From Microvelia longipes (taxonomy: Eukaryota; Arthropoda; Insecta; Hemiptera; Veliidae), in the NCBI GenBank assembly GCA_018340805.1, contig JACMZG010001863.1, positions 58,683,965 through 58,747,964 of the forward strand: a DNA stretch of 64,000 nt, read 5' to 3'. Positions 32,299 through 41,990 of this stretch are shown in pieces. Positions within the stretch are counted from its first letter, which is position 1. Each line of letters begins with the position of its first letter. The notes below the pieces were generated by a model. That model was not told the origin of the DNA. It worked only from the letters and a program-made list of their open reading frames with translations, and made no database searches. A program made the position numbers and the translations under genes.

Positions 32299-34001
32299 CC
32301 TCATCCTTAGAAAGGAGCTTTTCTGGAAGGATGATCCTTGTGGAAGGTTGTGGTGTTGGTGTTTCTTCAATCTGTTCTTCAGATGAGTTGACCAGTTTAA
32401 AAAAGGTGAAAAGTTCTCTTCTGTAGATGCAGAGAATGATGAATGTTATAAAGAATATAATATAAAGAAGTCCTGTTAAAATAATGGGAATGTGATTCTC
32501 AAATAGATAATGCTCTTTGTTTATAGGAAACGTTGTTATCATGTTGAAGTCCTTTAAATTTTAAGGTTTTTTAGATCTATTGTAAAGTTGGCTCCTGTGA
32601 ACTTTTTAGTTGTAACTTAATTTCTGGCAAGATGTGAGGGTGTCCATAAGACTTTGTTTTATACAACAGTCTTGTTTTCTTGTAATAGATCTGATTGTTA
32701 TTATCCTGAATTAAATATATACCTTGAAGTGGTTTGGTTTCAATGTGGTTATTACTCTTAAATCTGTAATTCTTCAGAGTCAATAAATATGGCTAAGTAT
32801 TGATTAATCTCTGTGATATATTGTATATCATTTTTTACAATGTTAACCTTCGTGTATTTGCAAGAGTTAGAGTTTTCTTTAAGGATTATATTCTTTTCAC
32901 ATTGTGCTTCGTAAGATGATAATAATTCTTGTGGACACTGGTACACACTCTGCTTTGTACATAAACCATTTAATGGTTCGATCATATCGTTATCTGATCT
33001 TAGAAGAAATTTGGATTCAGGAATAATAGTGACATATTTATCCTTATACTTTGTAGGGATTGATAATAATTTATATAGGTCATATTCTATTTTTGAATTG
33101 AGTGGTATATCTAATAGGAAAGTAATTTGATTCTTATTTACTCTACAGTTTACTTTTATCAAGGATTCAAAATCTAAAATATTATCGTATGTTACACTAA
33201 ATGGTAACTCTCCGATTAAGTGGTGTTTTTCTATTTTTATTAATTCCTTATACAGGTCTTGTGAAGTAATTATACTGGGATGAAGTGTTTTTATTTTGCA
33301 AAATGTTTAAAGAGTTTTCTATATCTTGTAATACATTAAGTATCTGATTGTAGATAATTTGAATTTGGTTTAAGAGTTCTTTTGTATTTAATATTTCTAA
33401 ATAGTTGGCTTCTTTTATAACTCTATTACCTAATTGAAGTAATTTTGACTTAATTTCTAAAGTGTTGTATTGGATATCTCTAATTGTATTGTTAAATTCT
33501 GTTATTAACTCGTTGTTAACTGAATATTGATTAGCTATTTGATTTTCTATATTTTGTTCGTTTGTTTGTAAATGGTTTAATATTTTATCATATCTTTCCC
33601 CATCGTTAGAGTCTAAAATTACCCGAAATTAGTTTGACTATACTACCTAACCCATTAATAAGTCCTCTTTTAACCCTATGTGAGGACGCTAATCCTAAAT
33701 TAGTAATTTTATCATTAAGTAATGATTTTGTGTAGTTAATTATCTTGAAATAATTTTGTATTTCAGTTAAGTTTGTATGTAAGTGTTCAGCGTTGTCCAT
33801 AACTTTTGCATATTGTTTATTTAGATGAGTCAGTTGAAATTGTAAAGTATCGAGTCTGTAGTAGTGAACTAGAGTGTGGTGAGATGTTTGAAGTCTTGCT
33901 TTTCCTAGTTTTATAGGTAGGATTCCTAGATTGTATGTTAAGTCTTTGAACTCTGTCCCATAGTGATTGAGATGGCTGATCTGTAACATTGTTGAAATCA
34001 T
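32246..34001 (-). pseudogene. env: errantiviral env (fusion glycoprotein), frameshifted
   Basis: Membrane fusion protein related to the insect errantivirus and baculovirus F-type envelope family. The ATG at 34001 overlaps the pol stop (ATGA). The first piece, 34001-33606, holds a furin-type cleavage site RVKR followed by a fusion-peptide-like GLINGLGS (about residues 109-120). Later pieces lie at about 33162-32758, 32783-32577 and 32542-32246. The last one has a membrane segment (about residues 20-41) and a short cytoplasmic tail, with the stop inside the 3' LTR. Between pieces the frame shifts several times, often at A or T runs. Total span is normal for the family, so no large deletion is evident. 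In this family env is usually made from a spliced RNA. As assembled it is not translatable. Confidence 0.85.
32299..32309 (-). promoter_or_regulatory. polypurine tract
   Basis: Read on the minus strand, AAGGATGAGG directly precedes the 3' LTR, the expected place for plus-strand priming. It lies inside the env reading frame, so the env coding sequence crosses it. Confidence 0.7.
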
Positions 34002-34985
34002 AGTTTCTTTCCGTGGTCGTTTAATGTTAGATAAGTGAATATTTTGTCAGTGTTGTAATGTTGGGGGTGTATTGTTGCAGTTTTCGTTGTTGCGTTTACC
34101 GTTGTTATTGTTTCTGGTTTATATTTATTATTAGTCTTTTGCTGTTTCTGTTTATTAGCTACAAACACTTGGTTTGGTATTGGCGGAAGTTGTTCTCTTG
34201 TTTCATTGGCTTTGGTTATTACTTTATGTTTTGTAGTGTTAATGACCTCATTTATTTGTGCATACAGTAGTCTAGTTTTGTCCCTGTGCTTGATTATATA
34301 GTCATTAGTCAGCTGTTTTTCTAAGTCAACGTCTAATGTTGAGTTATGGTCAATGTGGCCGGATATTATTTCGAACGGAGTCAGTTTAGTTACAGAGTGT
34401 AGCGTATTATTATATGCAAGGAGTGCATATTGTACTTTTAATTCGATAGGTTCCTTTTTAAATTCGTCTCTATTGTTTAAAAGTCTGATATGTTCAATTA
34501 AAGTAGAGTGGAAGCGTTCTGCTATTCCGTTAGACTCCGGATGTTGTGAGCTAATGAAATGTAACTTGACCTTGTGGAGTTCAAGTAGTTCTTTGACAAG
34601 GCTATTACTTATTTCTAGGCCATTGTCAGCTATAATTTGTTTGGGTATGTTGTGATGAGTGAAGTATTTTATTAAGTTGTTTACAACTTCTATTCCTTGA
34701 GCAGCTGATAATTTATATACTTGTGCATATTTTGAAAAAGAATCAACTATAGATAAAAATTTTTGTTTGTCTAATGTTATACTGTCAATGTGTAAGATTT
34801 CGAAAGGGCGTGAGGCGGTGGGAGTGTGATTATATTCTAGTCTTAAAGGGTGTCTGTCATACTTTGAAACTTGACATATGTCGCAATTGTTAATAAATGT
34901 TTGTATTGATTTTTTCTGGTTTGGCCAATAATATACACGTTTTATTTTGTTTCTGTTTCCTCTATACCTCTGTGATTTGTTTTTC
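33998..34985 (-). CDS. pol: errantiviral integrase, intact open frame
   Basis: Minus-strand frame open for about 320 codons with no internal Met, ending at a TGA that overlaps the env ATG. It inserts the cDNA into host DNA. Visible in order: the N-terminal zinc-binding part with HRG and CDICQ (34960-34860); the catalytic D in EILHIDS; D in IIADNGLE (about 34626); and E in ESNGIAERFH (about 34519), giving exact D-35-E spacing; then a variable C-terminal region. It joins the upstream frame at a run of A near 34980 by a 1-base shift. All catalytic residues are present, so this part could be functional if the frame were joined in the true genome. Two plus-strand frames over it (34058-34270, 34353-34655) are shadows. 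Confidence 0.88.
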
Positions 34986-35450
34986 CTTGATGGTAGTTTC
35001 GATTATTTCGAGTATACTGTCTTTATTGGTAACGTCTATTAGTTTTTTTGTGTATTTTACTAGGTTTAATTGAGTGTGGTTAAAATTTTCCATTATTACT
35101 GCACAGAAACGTTCGTATATGTCATCTTCGAAGTATAAACAATATCTCGTTTTTGGTACGGTGTAAGTTCTTATAAAGTTTACTAGATCTTGTTCAAAGT
35201 TATTTTTTGATAGTTGTACGAGTATTCTGGTTTTATTTTCGAATAATTTAAGTATTTGAACTGCTGCTGGGCTATGATTGACTAAAGATACAAAAATTTG
35301 AGTAGTTCCGTGGTTAACTGGAACGTCCAAGATTGGAATGTTAACTAGAGTATTGCCGTCTGCATTGGAATGTACTGTTTGGTCATCGTCACTGTCTATT
35401 TCGTCAGGAAAGTTGTCAATGTGTACTAAAAGTGACTCGTTATCACACAT
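34962..35450 (-). pseudogene. pol: pol segment between RNase H and integrase
   Basis: A 162-codon minus frame in the pol reading, between RNase H and the integrase zinc domain. It is acidic at its start (FPDEIDSDDDQT) and otherwise without a known catalytic motif. The position matches the spacer domain of errantiviral Pol. Its stop at 34962 arises from a 1-base shift at GAAAAAC; the integrase frame continues from there. The ATG is internal to Pol and not a real start. Confidence 0.7.
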
Positions 35451-35514
35451 AGGGTGTGTGTCTGACGTCGAAGGTGCTAAGAGGGGGTCTGTAGTAGGGT
35501 TGTAAGTTCGATTG

Positions 35515-36002
35515 TACTAAATTTTTAAGAAATTCGTCATCTTCCTCGGTTACGTTGATTTCAACTCGAGAGAGAGCGTCCGCGTTTACATTTTGTGACC
35601 CTTTTTTGTAAATAATTTCATAGTCGTACTCTTCTAATTTGAGCCTCCATCGATAAGTTTGGAGTTTGGCTCTTTAAGGTTGAACAGCCACTTGTAGTGG
35701 TTTTGTGATCTGAGTAAATTTTAAATTTTTGTCCGTAGAGATATGGTCGAAAATATCGTACGGCCCAACAATAGCTAGGAGTTCCCGTTCGATTGTTGAC
35801 AGATTAGTTTTTCGATTTATTTAAAGTTCTACTAGCATATGCTACTGGTAGATCGGACCCATCTTTTATTTGACTGAGCACAGCACCTAATGCTACGTTA
35901 GATGCATCAGTGGTCAAATTAAAAGGTTTGGAAAATCGGGGTACTGTAAAATGGGCTCATTTATGAGGAGGTTTTTTATAGAAGTGTGGAATAGTTTGTG
36001 GG
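35515..36002 (-). pseudogene. pol: RT connection and RNase H domain, frameshifted
   Basis: Degrades the RNA strand of the hybrid during reverse transcription. Translated blocks include [22 protein letters not shown] (about 35918-35874), VAYASRTL and, near the end, YEIIYKKGSQNVNADALSR (about 35625-35570). This is the typical RNase H order in Ty3/Gypsy elements. At least three 1-base frameshifts split it, one in a CCAAACC run where the family pattern implies one more base. RT palm motifs, including the YxDD box, are absent. Confidence 0.85.
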
Positions 36003-36113
36003 CTATGTAGGATTAATATATGACTTCGAACTGCCCGTGTCGATTAGGAATTTAAGATTTCTGTCTTTAGTTATTATGTATGGTAGCATGCTTTTATTAT
36101 TGTGAAGACTCAT
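36003..36113 (-). pseudogene. pol: pol N-terminus: truncated aspartic protease
   Basis: ATG at 36113 overlaps the gag stop by one base (TAATG). The frame is 36 codons and carries the active-site motif LIDTGSSKSYINPT (DTG at 36033-36041) before a TAG at 36003. The flap and the second half of the protease are missing. The next bases already encode the RT connection domain, so this marks the left edge of the internal deletion. Confidence 0.8.
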
Positions 36114-37109
36114 TAATTCAAAGTGTCCGAGGCTGGATTCTCTAAAAAAGAATCTGTAAGCTCGTCAGTATCATAATTTTGTGACTGGGGTTCCAGTTCT
36201 GTGTCGTCATGGTTAGTGAGATTGACGTCAGTGTGGTTAGTATTTACACTATCTAATGCTGTCTGTAAGTCTTCCATGTTAAATATTTGATCACTATGTT
36301 TCATATTATTTACTCTAGGTCTAGTATAAGTCGTTTGAGTTGACATTGGTGTGGGAGTATAATTTTGTGAATTTGTTTTATGTGTTAAAGTGGAGGTGGA
36401 TGGTCGCGCATAAGTATATTGATTAGGACTAGGAGGTTGATATTGTTGTTTCGTGTTATTAAGTCTTGTTGTGGAGGTTTCTGTTGTGTATATGTCTTTT
36501 GTTGATTTTTGTTATAAGTAAGTGGTCGAGGTTGGCGTATTTGTGAGTCAATTTGGAATTGAAAGTCATTAGTGAGTATGTTAAGAGCAGTATTTAAGTC
36601 CGCAGGGTTTTTAGTACGCATAAGGCTGCCTAATGGTTCTCTAAGTCCTTTGAGAAATACGCGTAACGCTAGGTGGCGTGTATATTCGCAAAGTGCCTCT
36701 GTGTATTCTTTAGTTGTACAGTGATGTATCCAATAGGGTATTTGTAGGTTTAGTACTTTTTGTAATCTATTAAAGAAATCAAATGGGACTCATTTGGATA
36801 TTGTCTCATACAAGACATTTCAATTGCCAGTGTATATCCGTCTCGTCGGTCACTGTAACTGTTTAGCAAGGCTGCTTTAAGTTCTTCCCAAGTTGTAACT
36901 CGAGAAGTGCTGACTACTTCAGCTGCGGGGCCCTTAATTTTAGAGAGAATTCCATACATAAGAAATTCATTTTGAAAATCCTCTATGTTGTCTGTATTAA
37001 AAAATTTAGTTACTAATTTTTCTCCTATCTCTAAAAATCGAGGTAAAAGATGAGCTTCACCACTGAACTCAGGGATCATGTCTAAATATTCTTTCTTGAG
37101 AACTGACAT
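36113..37109 (-). pseudogene. gag: errantiviral gag, frameshifted
   Basis: Structural capsid protein. Start ATG at 37109 (MSVLKKEYLDMIPEFSGE). The first piece ends at about 36750, where a C run near 36780 is one base short. The second frame to 36385 holds the conserved capsid region with FLKGLREPLG and NPADLNTAL. The third frame, 36346-36113, is Asp/Asn/Thr-rich and ends in TAA overlapping the pol start. I see no CCHC zinc knuckle, which is normal for errantiviral Gag. Overall length of about 330 codons is in the usual range. Confidence 0.82.
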
Positions 37110-37211
37110 AATGTTTTCGTTTAGAAAAAAAAATTATTATAAAAGAAAAGAAATATAAAATTATATTTTATATTTATATTATATTATATTTTTATGTAAA
37201 AATTAAGTAAA

Positions 37212-37481
37212 ATGTAAGAATTGGGGTATTCGTATTTGTATATGTTTGTTAATAATAAATTATCTTTAATTGATAATTTGTAATATTTATATTTTTTTTG
37301 TAAAAAAATAATATAATTAAGAAAAAGTATTTAAGAAATTATGTAAAATTAAGAATTGGGGTATTCGTATTTGTATATGTTTGTTATTAATAAATTATCT
37401 TTAATTGATAATATGTAATATTTATATTTTTTTTGTAAAAATAATAAAATTAAGAAAAATTATTTAAGAAATTATGTAAAA
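37212..37481 (-). repeat. 135-bp tandem duplication in the retroelement leader
   Basis: Two units of 135 bp, aligned on TTGGGGTATTCGTATTTG at 37221 and 37356, lie between the 5' LTR and gag. This is the place where the gypsy element of Drosophila carries its tandem Su(Hw) insulator. The units here are AT-rich and do not obviously contain that factor's site. Confidence 0.85.
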
Positions 37482-37724
37482 TGAAAAGTATTAAAAGTTA
37501 GGAAAATATAGTATTACTATTCCTTTCACCAAATTGAAAATAACGATAATGTTGATCGTTTTTGAAAAAATACTGAGTGGTTATGTACTTACAGAAGTGT
37601 GACTGTGAACATAAACATCGTCTTCTGATTCCAGAAATTATCCAAATTATAAGAGAGTGATTTTAGGTTCCAGTTAGTTAATTGTAGACACAAAACGGAT
37701 TTATTGAAGGTACCGCTAACCGGA

Positions 37725-37739
37725 CTGCCGACTGCGCCA
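37725..37739 (-). promoter_or_regulatory. primer binding site, tRNA-Ser type
   Basis: The minus strand reads TGGCGCAGTCGGCAG directly after the 5' LTR. TGGCGCAGTCGG is the tRNA-Ser-type binding site used by the 17.6/297 branch of errantiviruses. Confidence 0.8.
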
Positions 37740-37955
37740 GATAAATTATAGTATTTAAAGAATTAAGTTTTTAAAAAACAATATATTTCGTTAACATAAA
37801 ATTATAAGATACAATAAACAATTTTACTTCAAATCAATCGAAGGAGCCGCGCGTATAACATAGACTGATGCGGGGCGGTGTCTCCCTGTCTTTTATACCT
37901 GTCCTAATTGCTAGTGTCAGCAATTGATTAGTAATTAAGTTTTTACAACTTAACT
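37739..37955 (-). repeat. 5' LTR of the errantivirus
   Basis: In element orientation it runs from AGTTAAGTTG at 37955 to ATAATTTATCT. It should hold the promoter and poly-A signal; reading minus, TATAAAAGACAGGGAG at about 37898-37883 is a plausible TATA region. It is followed on the outside by the resumed (TA)n tract at 37956-37985. Confidence 0.93.
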
Positions 37956-38049
37956 TATATATATATATATATATACATATATATATACTTTTTTCGGACA
38001 TATATTCTTGTTATCAGGAAGCCAATAGGAACCGATTCCACTCACTCCC

Positions 38050-38115
38050 ACCCTCAACTTCCGTCATCCCGAACAACCTCATAAGCGTCATTTTCATTTG
38101 AAAATTCGCTAAAAG
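38050..38115 (+). repeat. SINE tail module, best copy
   Basis: TCCGTCATCCCGAACAACCT, CATAAGCGTCATTTTCATTT and GAAAATTCGCTAAAA in order; the last two halves form an imperfect hairpin (AGCG-ATTTTC against GAAAAT-CGCT). Confidence 0.6.
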
Positions 38116-38117
38116 TG

Positions 38118-38535
38118 TAATGCCAGCCATTACACTGGTGTAATGCCAGCTGGAAACGGGTTTAGTTTTTCGTAAATACCTTCCTGAACAAAGATCTGCA
38201 ATTCTGCCGACTCGTATCCGATATGCGTCCCAGGCAGGACGCACTTTACAGGTCAAATTTACCACCCAAGTTAACAAACAGTGTAATGACTGGAACCGGT
38301 CTCAATTTTTCGTAAATACCTTCCTGAACAAGGATCTGCAATTCTGCCGACTCGTTTCGGATGGGTGTCCCAGGCAGAACCTTTGACCCCTAAAGTGCTT
38401 TCTGCCTTGGACACCCATCCGATACGAGTCGGCAGAATTGCAGATCCTTGTTCAGGAAGGTATTTACGAAAAATTGAGACCGGTTCCAGCCATTACACTT
38501 TTTATTAACAAAACACCCCTGGGCTCTTGGTCTAG
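38118..38535. mobile_element. long-TIR element, TA-flanked right end
   Basis: Right end CTTGGTC|TA at 38530-38536. Two long inverted arms of about 120 bp (38281-38380 and 38403-38510) share TCTGCCGACTCGT and TTCGTAAATACCTTCC. A further direct partial copy at about 38160-38275 precedes them, giving a rearranged element. The open frame 38014-38277 is incidental. Confidence 0.75.
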
Positions 38536-38635
38536 TAGCTTTAAATTGTTTTAATAATGACACATGACACTATAAATAACTCAATTTTAATAAATTTAAG
38601 TGACGTAGTAATATAAAAAAAAATATCCAAAAACA

Positions 38636-39140
38636 TTTTTAAAAAATCGGGTACGGGGTACCTCGGAACTTTTTTGAAACGAAACTTGATGTACTTATTT
38701 ATTATGTAAAGGTATACACTTGTACAAAATTTCATTTCAATTAGACTATTTTCTAATGTATAACATTTTTTTAAAAAAACGTTCACAAGTCGTTCAATAA
38801 AAATTGAACTAATGCTGTTGATAAGATAAAACTTAGCAAATATGTTAGTCTTATATATAGTCATATGCGTACCAAATTTCAATCCGATCGCATCATTTTT
38901 CCGCGTTTTATGATTTTTCGACATTTTTGCTAAGTCGTTATTGCGGGTTAATGACGTCATAAATAATATTTTCCGAATAGCACATCTACAGCGGTAGACT
39001 GATTTTTGTACGAAATTTCAACTACCTTGTTTTAATACACTGGGCGCTACGATGATAACAGACACACACATACAGACAAAAAACTTTGCAAAAAACACTC
39101 AGGAGGCCTGAAACGGATAATTCCGGTTTCAGAGTTTTTT
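38636..39140. other. dispersed repeat fragments, no gene
   Basis: Starts with GGGGTACCTCGGAACTTTTT (minus-strand SINE body). It continues with GGGTTAATGACGTCATAA (about 38946), shared with about 62326, and an ACAGACACACACATACAGAC stretch at about 39059. The minus frame 38541-38960 (139 residues) is AT-rich, Phe/Ile-rich and crosses these repeats; it is not supported as a gene. Confidence 0.45.
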
Positions 39141-39177
39141 GCTAACACAATTCTTTTCCTGTACACCTACGGTATAA

Positions 39178-39540
39178 ATGAGGAAAAGTAAAAAGCAGTA
39201 TACATTTTTTTTTCTGGCAAAAATTTTCTTGCGGGAAAAATGTTACCAAAAAAGAGAGAGAAATGCTGTTGACAGCGGTCTGTCAACAGTGTTGGACTCA
39301 GGGTCTGCCTCATACCAACTAAAACTCACTCCGCGAAACCCCTTGAACGTAGCTTGGAACCGTTATTCACTTTACTTCAGGCTAGGTCTTATCTTGAGCC
39401 TTCTGGCTCCCTCCCCTCTTACCCCCCTATGTCCCCTTTTGTCGAAGCTTTATTGTGGGTCTAGACGTTGCAAGGAAATCTGCAACGCCTAGAACCAACC
39501 TCAAAACCTGAAAAAAAAGAAAAAAAAGTATAAATATAGA
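39178..39540 (+). other. probable LINE 5' region with hairpin
   Basis: Directly upstream of the LINE endonuclease fragment. Contains a perfect 10-bp hairpin CTGTTGACAG-CGGT-CTGTCAACAG at 39266-39289. The 104-residue frame 39178-39492 has no known domain and could be an ORF1 remnant or 5' UTR. Confidence 0.35.
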
Positions 39541-39962
39541 TCATACTACTACAATCTTTTATACCAATGTTAGATCACTAAGAGACAGGTTTCATGAACT
39601 AAAAGATCAACTTATTGAGAATAAGAAAGTTAAAGTTGTTTGCCTCACCGAAACAATACTTGGATGAGAAACGATGATTGTGAACTTTTTTCTAATCCAA
39701 ACTTTACATTTCCAAATTCTCAAGCCTCAAACTTCAACAGGCCAAACAGTATGCACCGCGGAGGTGGATCTGCTATTTATCTCCACAAAAGTTTTAAGTC
39801 TTACAAAAATATTAGTAAAATAGATAATCCCCCTGTAGAATCAGATTTTGAAATATCTGCTGTGCTTTTAAAGTGTGCTAATACTATTATTATGTGTATA
39901 TATCAAGCTCCCTCCATGAATGTTGAAACCTTTTTTTAAAAAATTTGAAATGTCCTTAAATA
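39541..39962 (+). pseudogene. LINE endonuclease (APE-type), N-terminal part
   Basis: Frames read FYTNVRSLRDRFHELKDQL (about 39560-39616), VVCLTET (39628-39648) and, after a 1-2 base shift, HRGGGSAIYLHKSF (about 39751-39792). These are the N-region, the E-containing LTET block and the RGGG(x)AIY block of apurinic-like endonucleases that start ORF2 in many LINEs. The frame stops in a T run at about 39935 and continues recognisably for some 25 bases. The remainder of ORF2 is missing. Loss of the 3' part is unusual, since LINE copies are normally 5'-truncated. Confidence 0.7.
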
Positions 39963-41040
39963 TTGTCGTTTAAAATATATTTAAATAAATGCACTTTTTT
40001 ATTTGAAGTTGTAATTTATAATTTGTAAACATGTGCTGAATATTGTTAAAATATTGTATTTGTGTTAAAATTATATTGAATTGTAAAGTTTATAAAAAAA
40101 TCTTATTAATATAGACTGCCAATTAGAACGTAAAGAATAGTTCTATGCTGCATGATAAATCAAATCCTGCGTTTCTATTGGCTAGAAAACATCCCGTTGA
40201 TGTAGATTCGTATAAATATATTTGACAAACGAAAATATAACGTAGTTGGATCTCTTTCTGTCTATGCGGGACAAACGTATTGAGAATATTTTTATGATAG
40301 AGGCAACCAATTTTGCATGAATGGCAGACGTTACTTTAGAATTGTTCAGTTAATATTATGAATACAGATTACTGTGGGGATTTCGGATGTACCTTCAGCT
40401 TCCGATCCTCTATCATATGTAATATAAAAGTGTAACACTTAATTTTTCATTATGTCCGCGTTTTAGCACATAGAGATCAAAAAGAATATGTTATATTTGA
40501 TTTCTCAGTGTATGTGTGTTTTGGTAGCACTTGCAATTTTTAGTTGTACTATTGTTATGGAAGTTAACTGAAGTTGTTTAGAAAACACCAAGTTATTTTA
40601 TTCTCTGACCATTCTCTGGTAGTTTCTATAGCCTGCACTATGGTTTCTATAATGTCATTCATTCTATCAGTGAAAATAATCACGGTCATTCATCATATAA
40701 CTTGACGTTAAACACAACTTTATTTAAACTCAAATTTGCTAAATTTAAATGCAACTTTTACAATTCATATTTCTGCATATCAATTGTTTAAACAAAATTA
40801 AATATGGACAGAAGAGGCGATCAATCACTTAGTAATAAAAAACTCGGCTTCGAATATTTCTAAAAAAATTTACGCGCAGATTGCTGGTATTTATTATCTT
40901 TTATAATGTAAATTTTCCTTTATTAATGTAAATTTCATTATGTAATAAATAAAGTGTTTCCCTACGGGTTACCTATTCGAATTCAATTCTGTTTTTTCTC
41001 GACATACCTGCTGTCTTGGTTAAATTATATATAACTATAG
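39963..41040. other. no gene; promoter-like words only
   Basis: A CCAAT (reversed, about 40178) and GTATAAATATAT at about 40210 occur 30 bases apart, but no exon follows. It could be a solo LTR. Nothing else recognised. Confidence 0.35.
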
Positions 41041-41047
41041 TAATAAT

Positions 41048-41140
41048 AATGCCCGTTAAATACCTTGTGGCATATTACGGATACCGCTTGCGGGACCCAT
41101 CTAAGGTGGTACTGGCAACCGTTACGCTGCTGCAAGACTG
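41048..41140 (-). mobile_element. tRNA-derived SINE, 3' tail fragment
   Basis: AATAATAATGCCCGTT then GCGGGACCCATCTAAGGTGG and AACCGTTACGCT match the tail of the copy at 49608-49852 in reverse. The head is absent. Confidence 0.6.
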
Positions 41141-41454
41141 TTGGCAAACATATTTATTTGAAGAATAATCTAAACTGTGATTTACTGTTTTAAAAAATTG
41201 AAATGTTCTATGTGAAATATTGAAATGTGAACTAAAACTAAAAATTACACTTTTACTAATTATTTCGTTTATCATTTATTTATATCTAAATACCTGTTTA
41301 CAATTATTAAATTACAAATTACATATAAATAAAATAATATATATTAACCATTTGTGTCGCATAAGCTCAGAGCTTGTGTGCGACACGAAAAAAATATATA
41401 TTATTATTACTGTAAAAATTAAAGGCATCAAGATGAGAGACACGTAAAATTGAG

Positions 41455-41990
41455 CATCCAAATAATAACTTTATGATTTCAATGATAACTTTATAATTCC
41501 CATAATAGTTTTATGATTCCAATGATAACTTTATAATTCCAATAATAACTTAATGATTCCAATGATAAATTTATAATTCCAATAATATCTTTATGATTCC
41601 AATGATAACTTTATGATTCCAATAATAACTTTATGATTCCTATGATAACTTTATAATTCCAATAATAACTTTATGATTCTAATAATAACTTCATGATTCC
41701 AATGATAACTTTATAAATAATAACTTTATGATTCAATGATAACTTTATGATTCCAATGATAACTTTATGATTCTAATAATAACTTTATGATTCCAATGAT
41801 AACTTTATAATTCCTTCATGATTCCAATGTAACTTTATAATTCCAATAATAACTTTATGATTCCAATGATAACTTTATGATTCCAATGATAACTTTATGA
41901 TTCTAATAATAACTTTATGATTCCAATGATAACTTTATAATTCCAATAATAACTTTATGATTTCAATGATAACTTTAGGATGCTAAATAT
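41455..41990. repeat. 20-bp minisatellite, about 26 units
   Basis: The unit AATAATAACTTTATGATTCC alternates with AATGATAACTTTATAATTCC, giving a 40-bp higher-order pattern in places. A few units are shortened (near 41716 and 41815). Confidence 0.95.

Larger units (their letters stand above)
32081..37955 (-). mobile_element. errantivirus-type LTR retrotransposon, RT core deleted
   Basis: A complete-ended Ty3/Gypsy element with envelope, 5.9 kb, minus strand. It has two LTRs of about 217 bp, a tRNA-Ser-type primer binding site, a purine-rich tract, gag, a protease scrap, RNase H, integrase and env in the usual order. The LTR starts AGTTAAG and the target is an alternating TA tract, both as known for errantiviruses. 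The protease jumps directly to the RT-RNase H connection at about 36003/36000, so over 1 kb encoding the RT catalytic core is missing. Several frames break at homopolymers. Insertion is recent, because the LTRs differ only by five 1-base indels. This copy cannot be autonomous as assembled. Confidence 0.92.

Noticed and set aside
34058..34655. Plus-strand frames of 70 and 100 residues
   Set aside because: Antisense shadows of the integrase frame.
35515..36113. Complete Pol with RT
   Set aside because: I looked for RT palm motifs in all minus frames between protease and RNase H; there is no room and none is present.
38541..38960. 139-residue minus frame
   Set aside because: Crosses dispersed repeat fragments also present near 62160-62340; composition is background.
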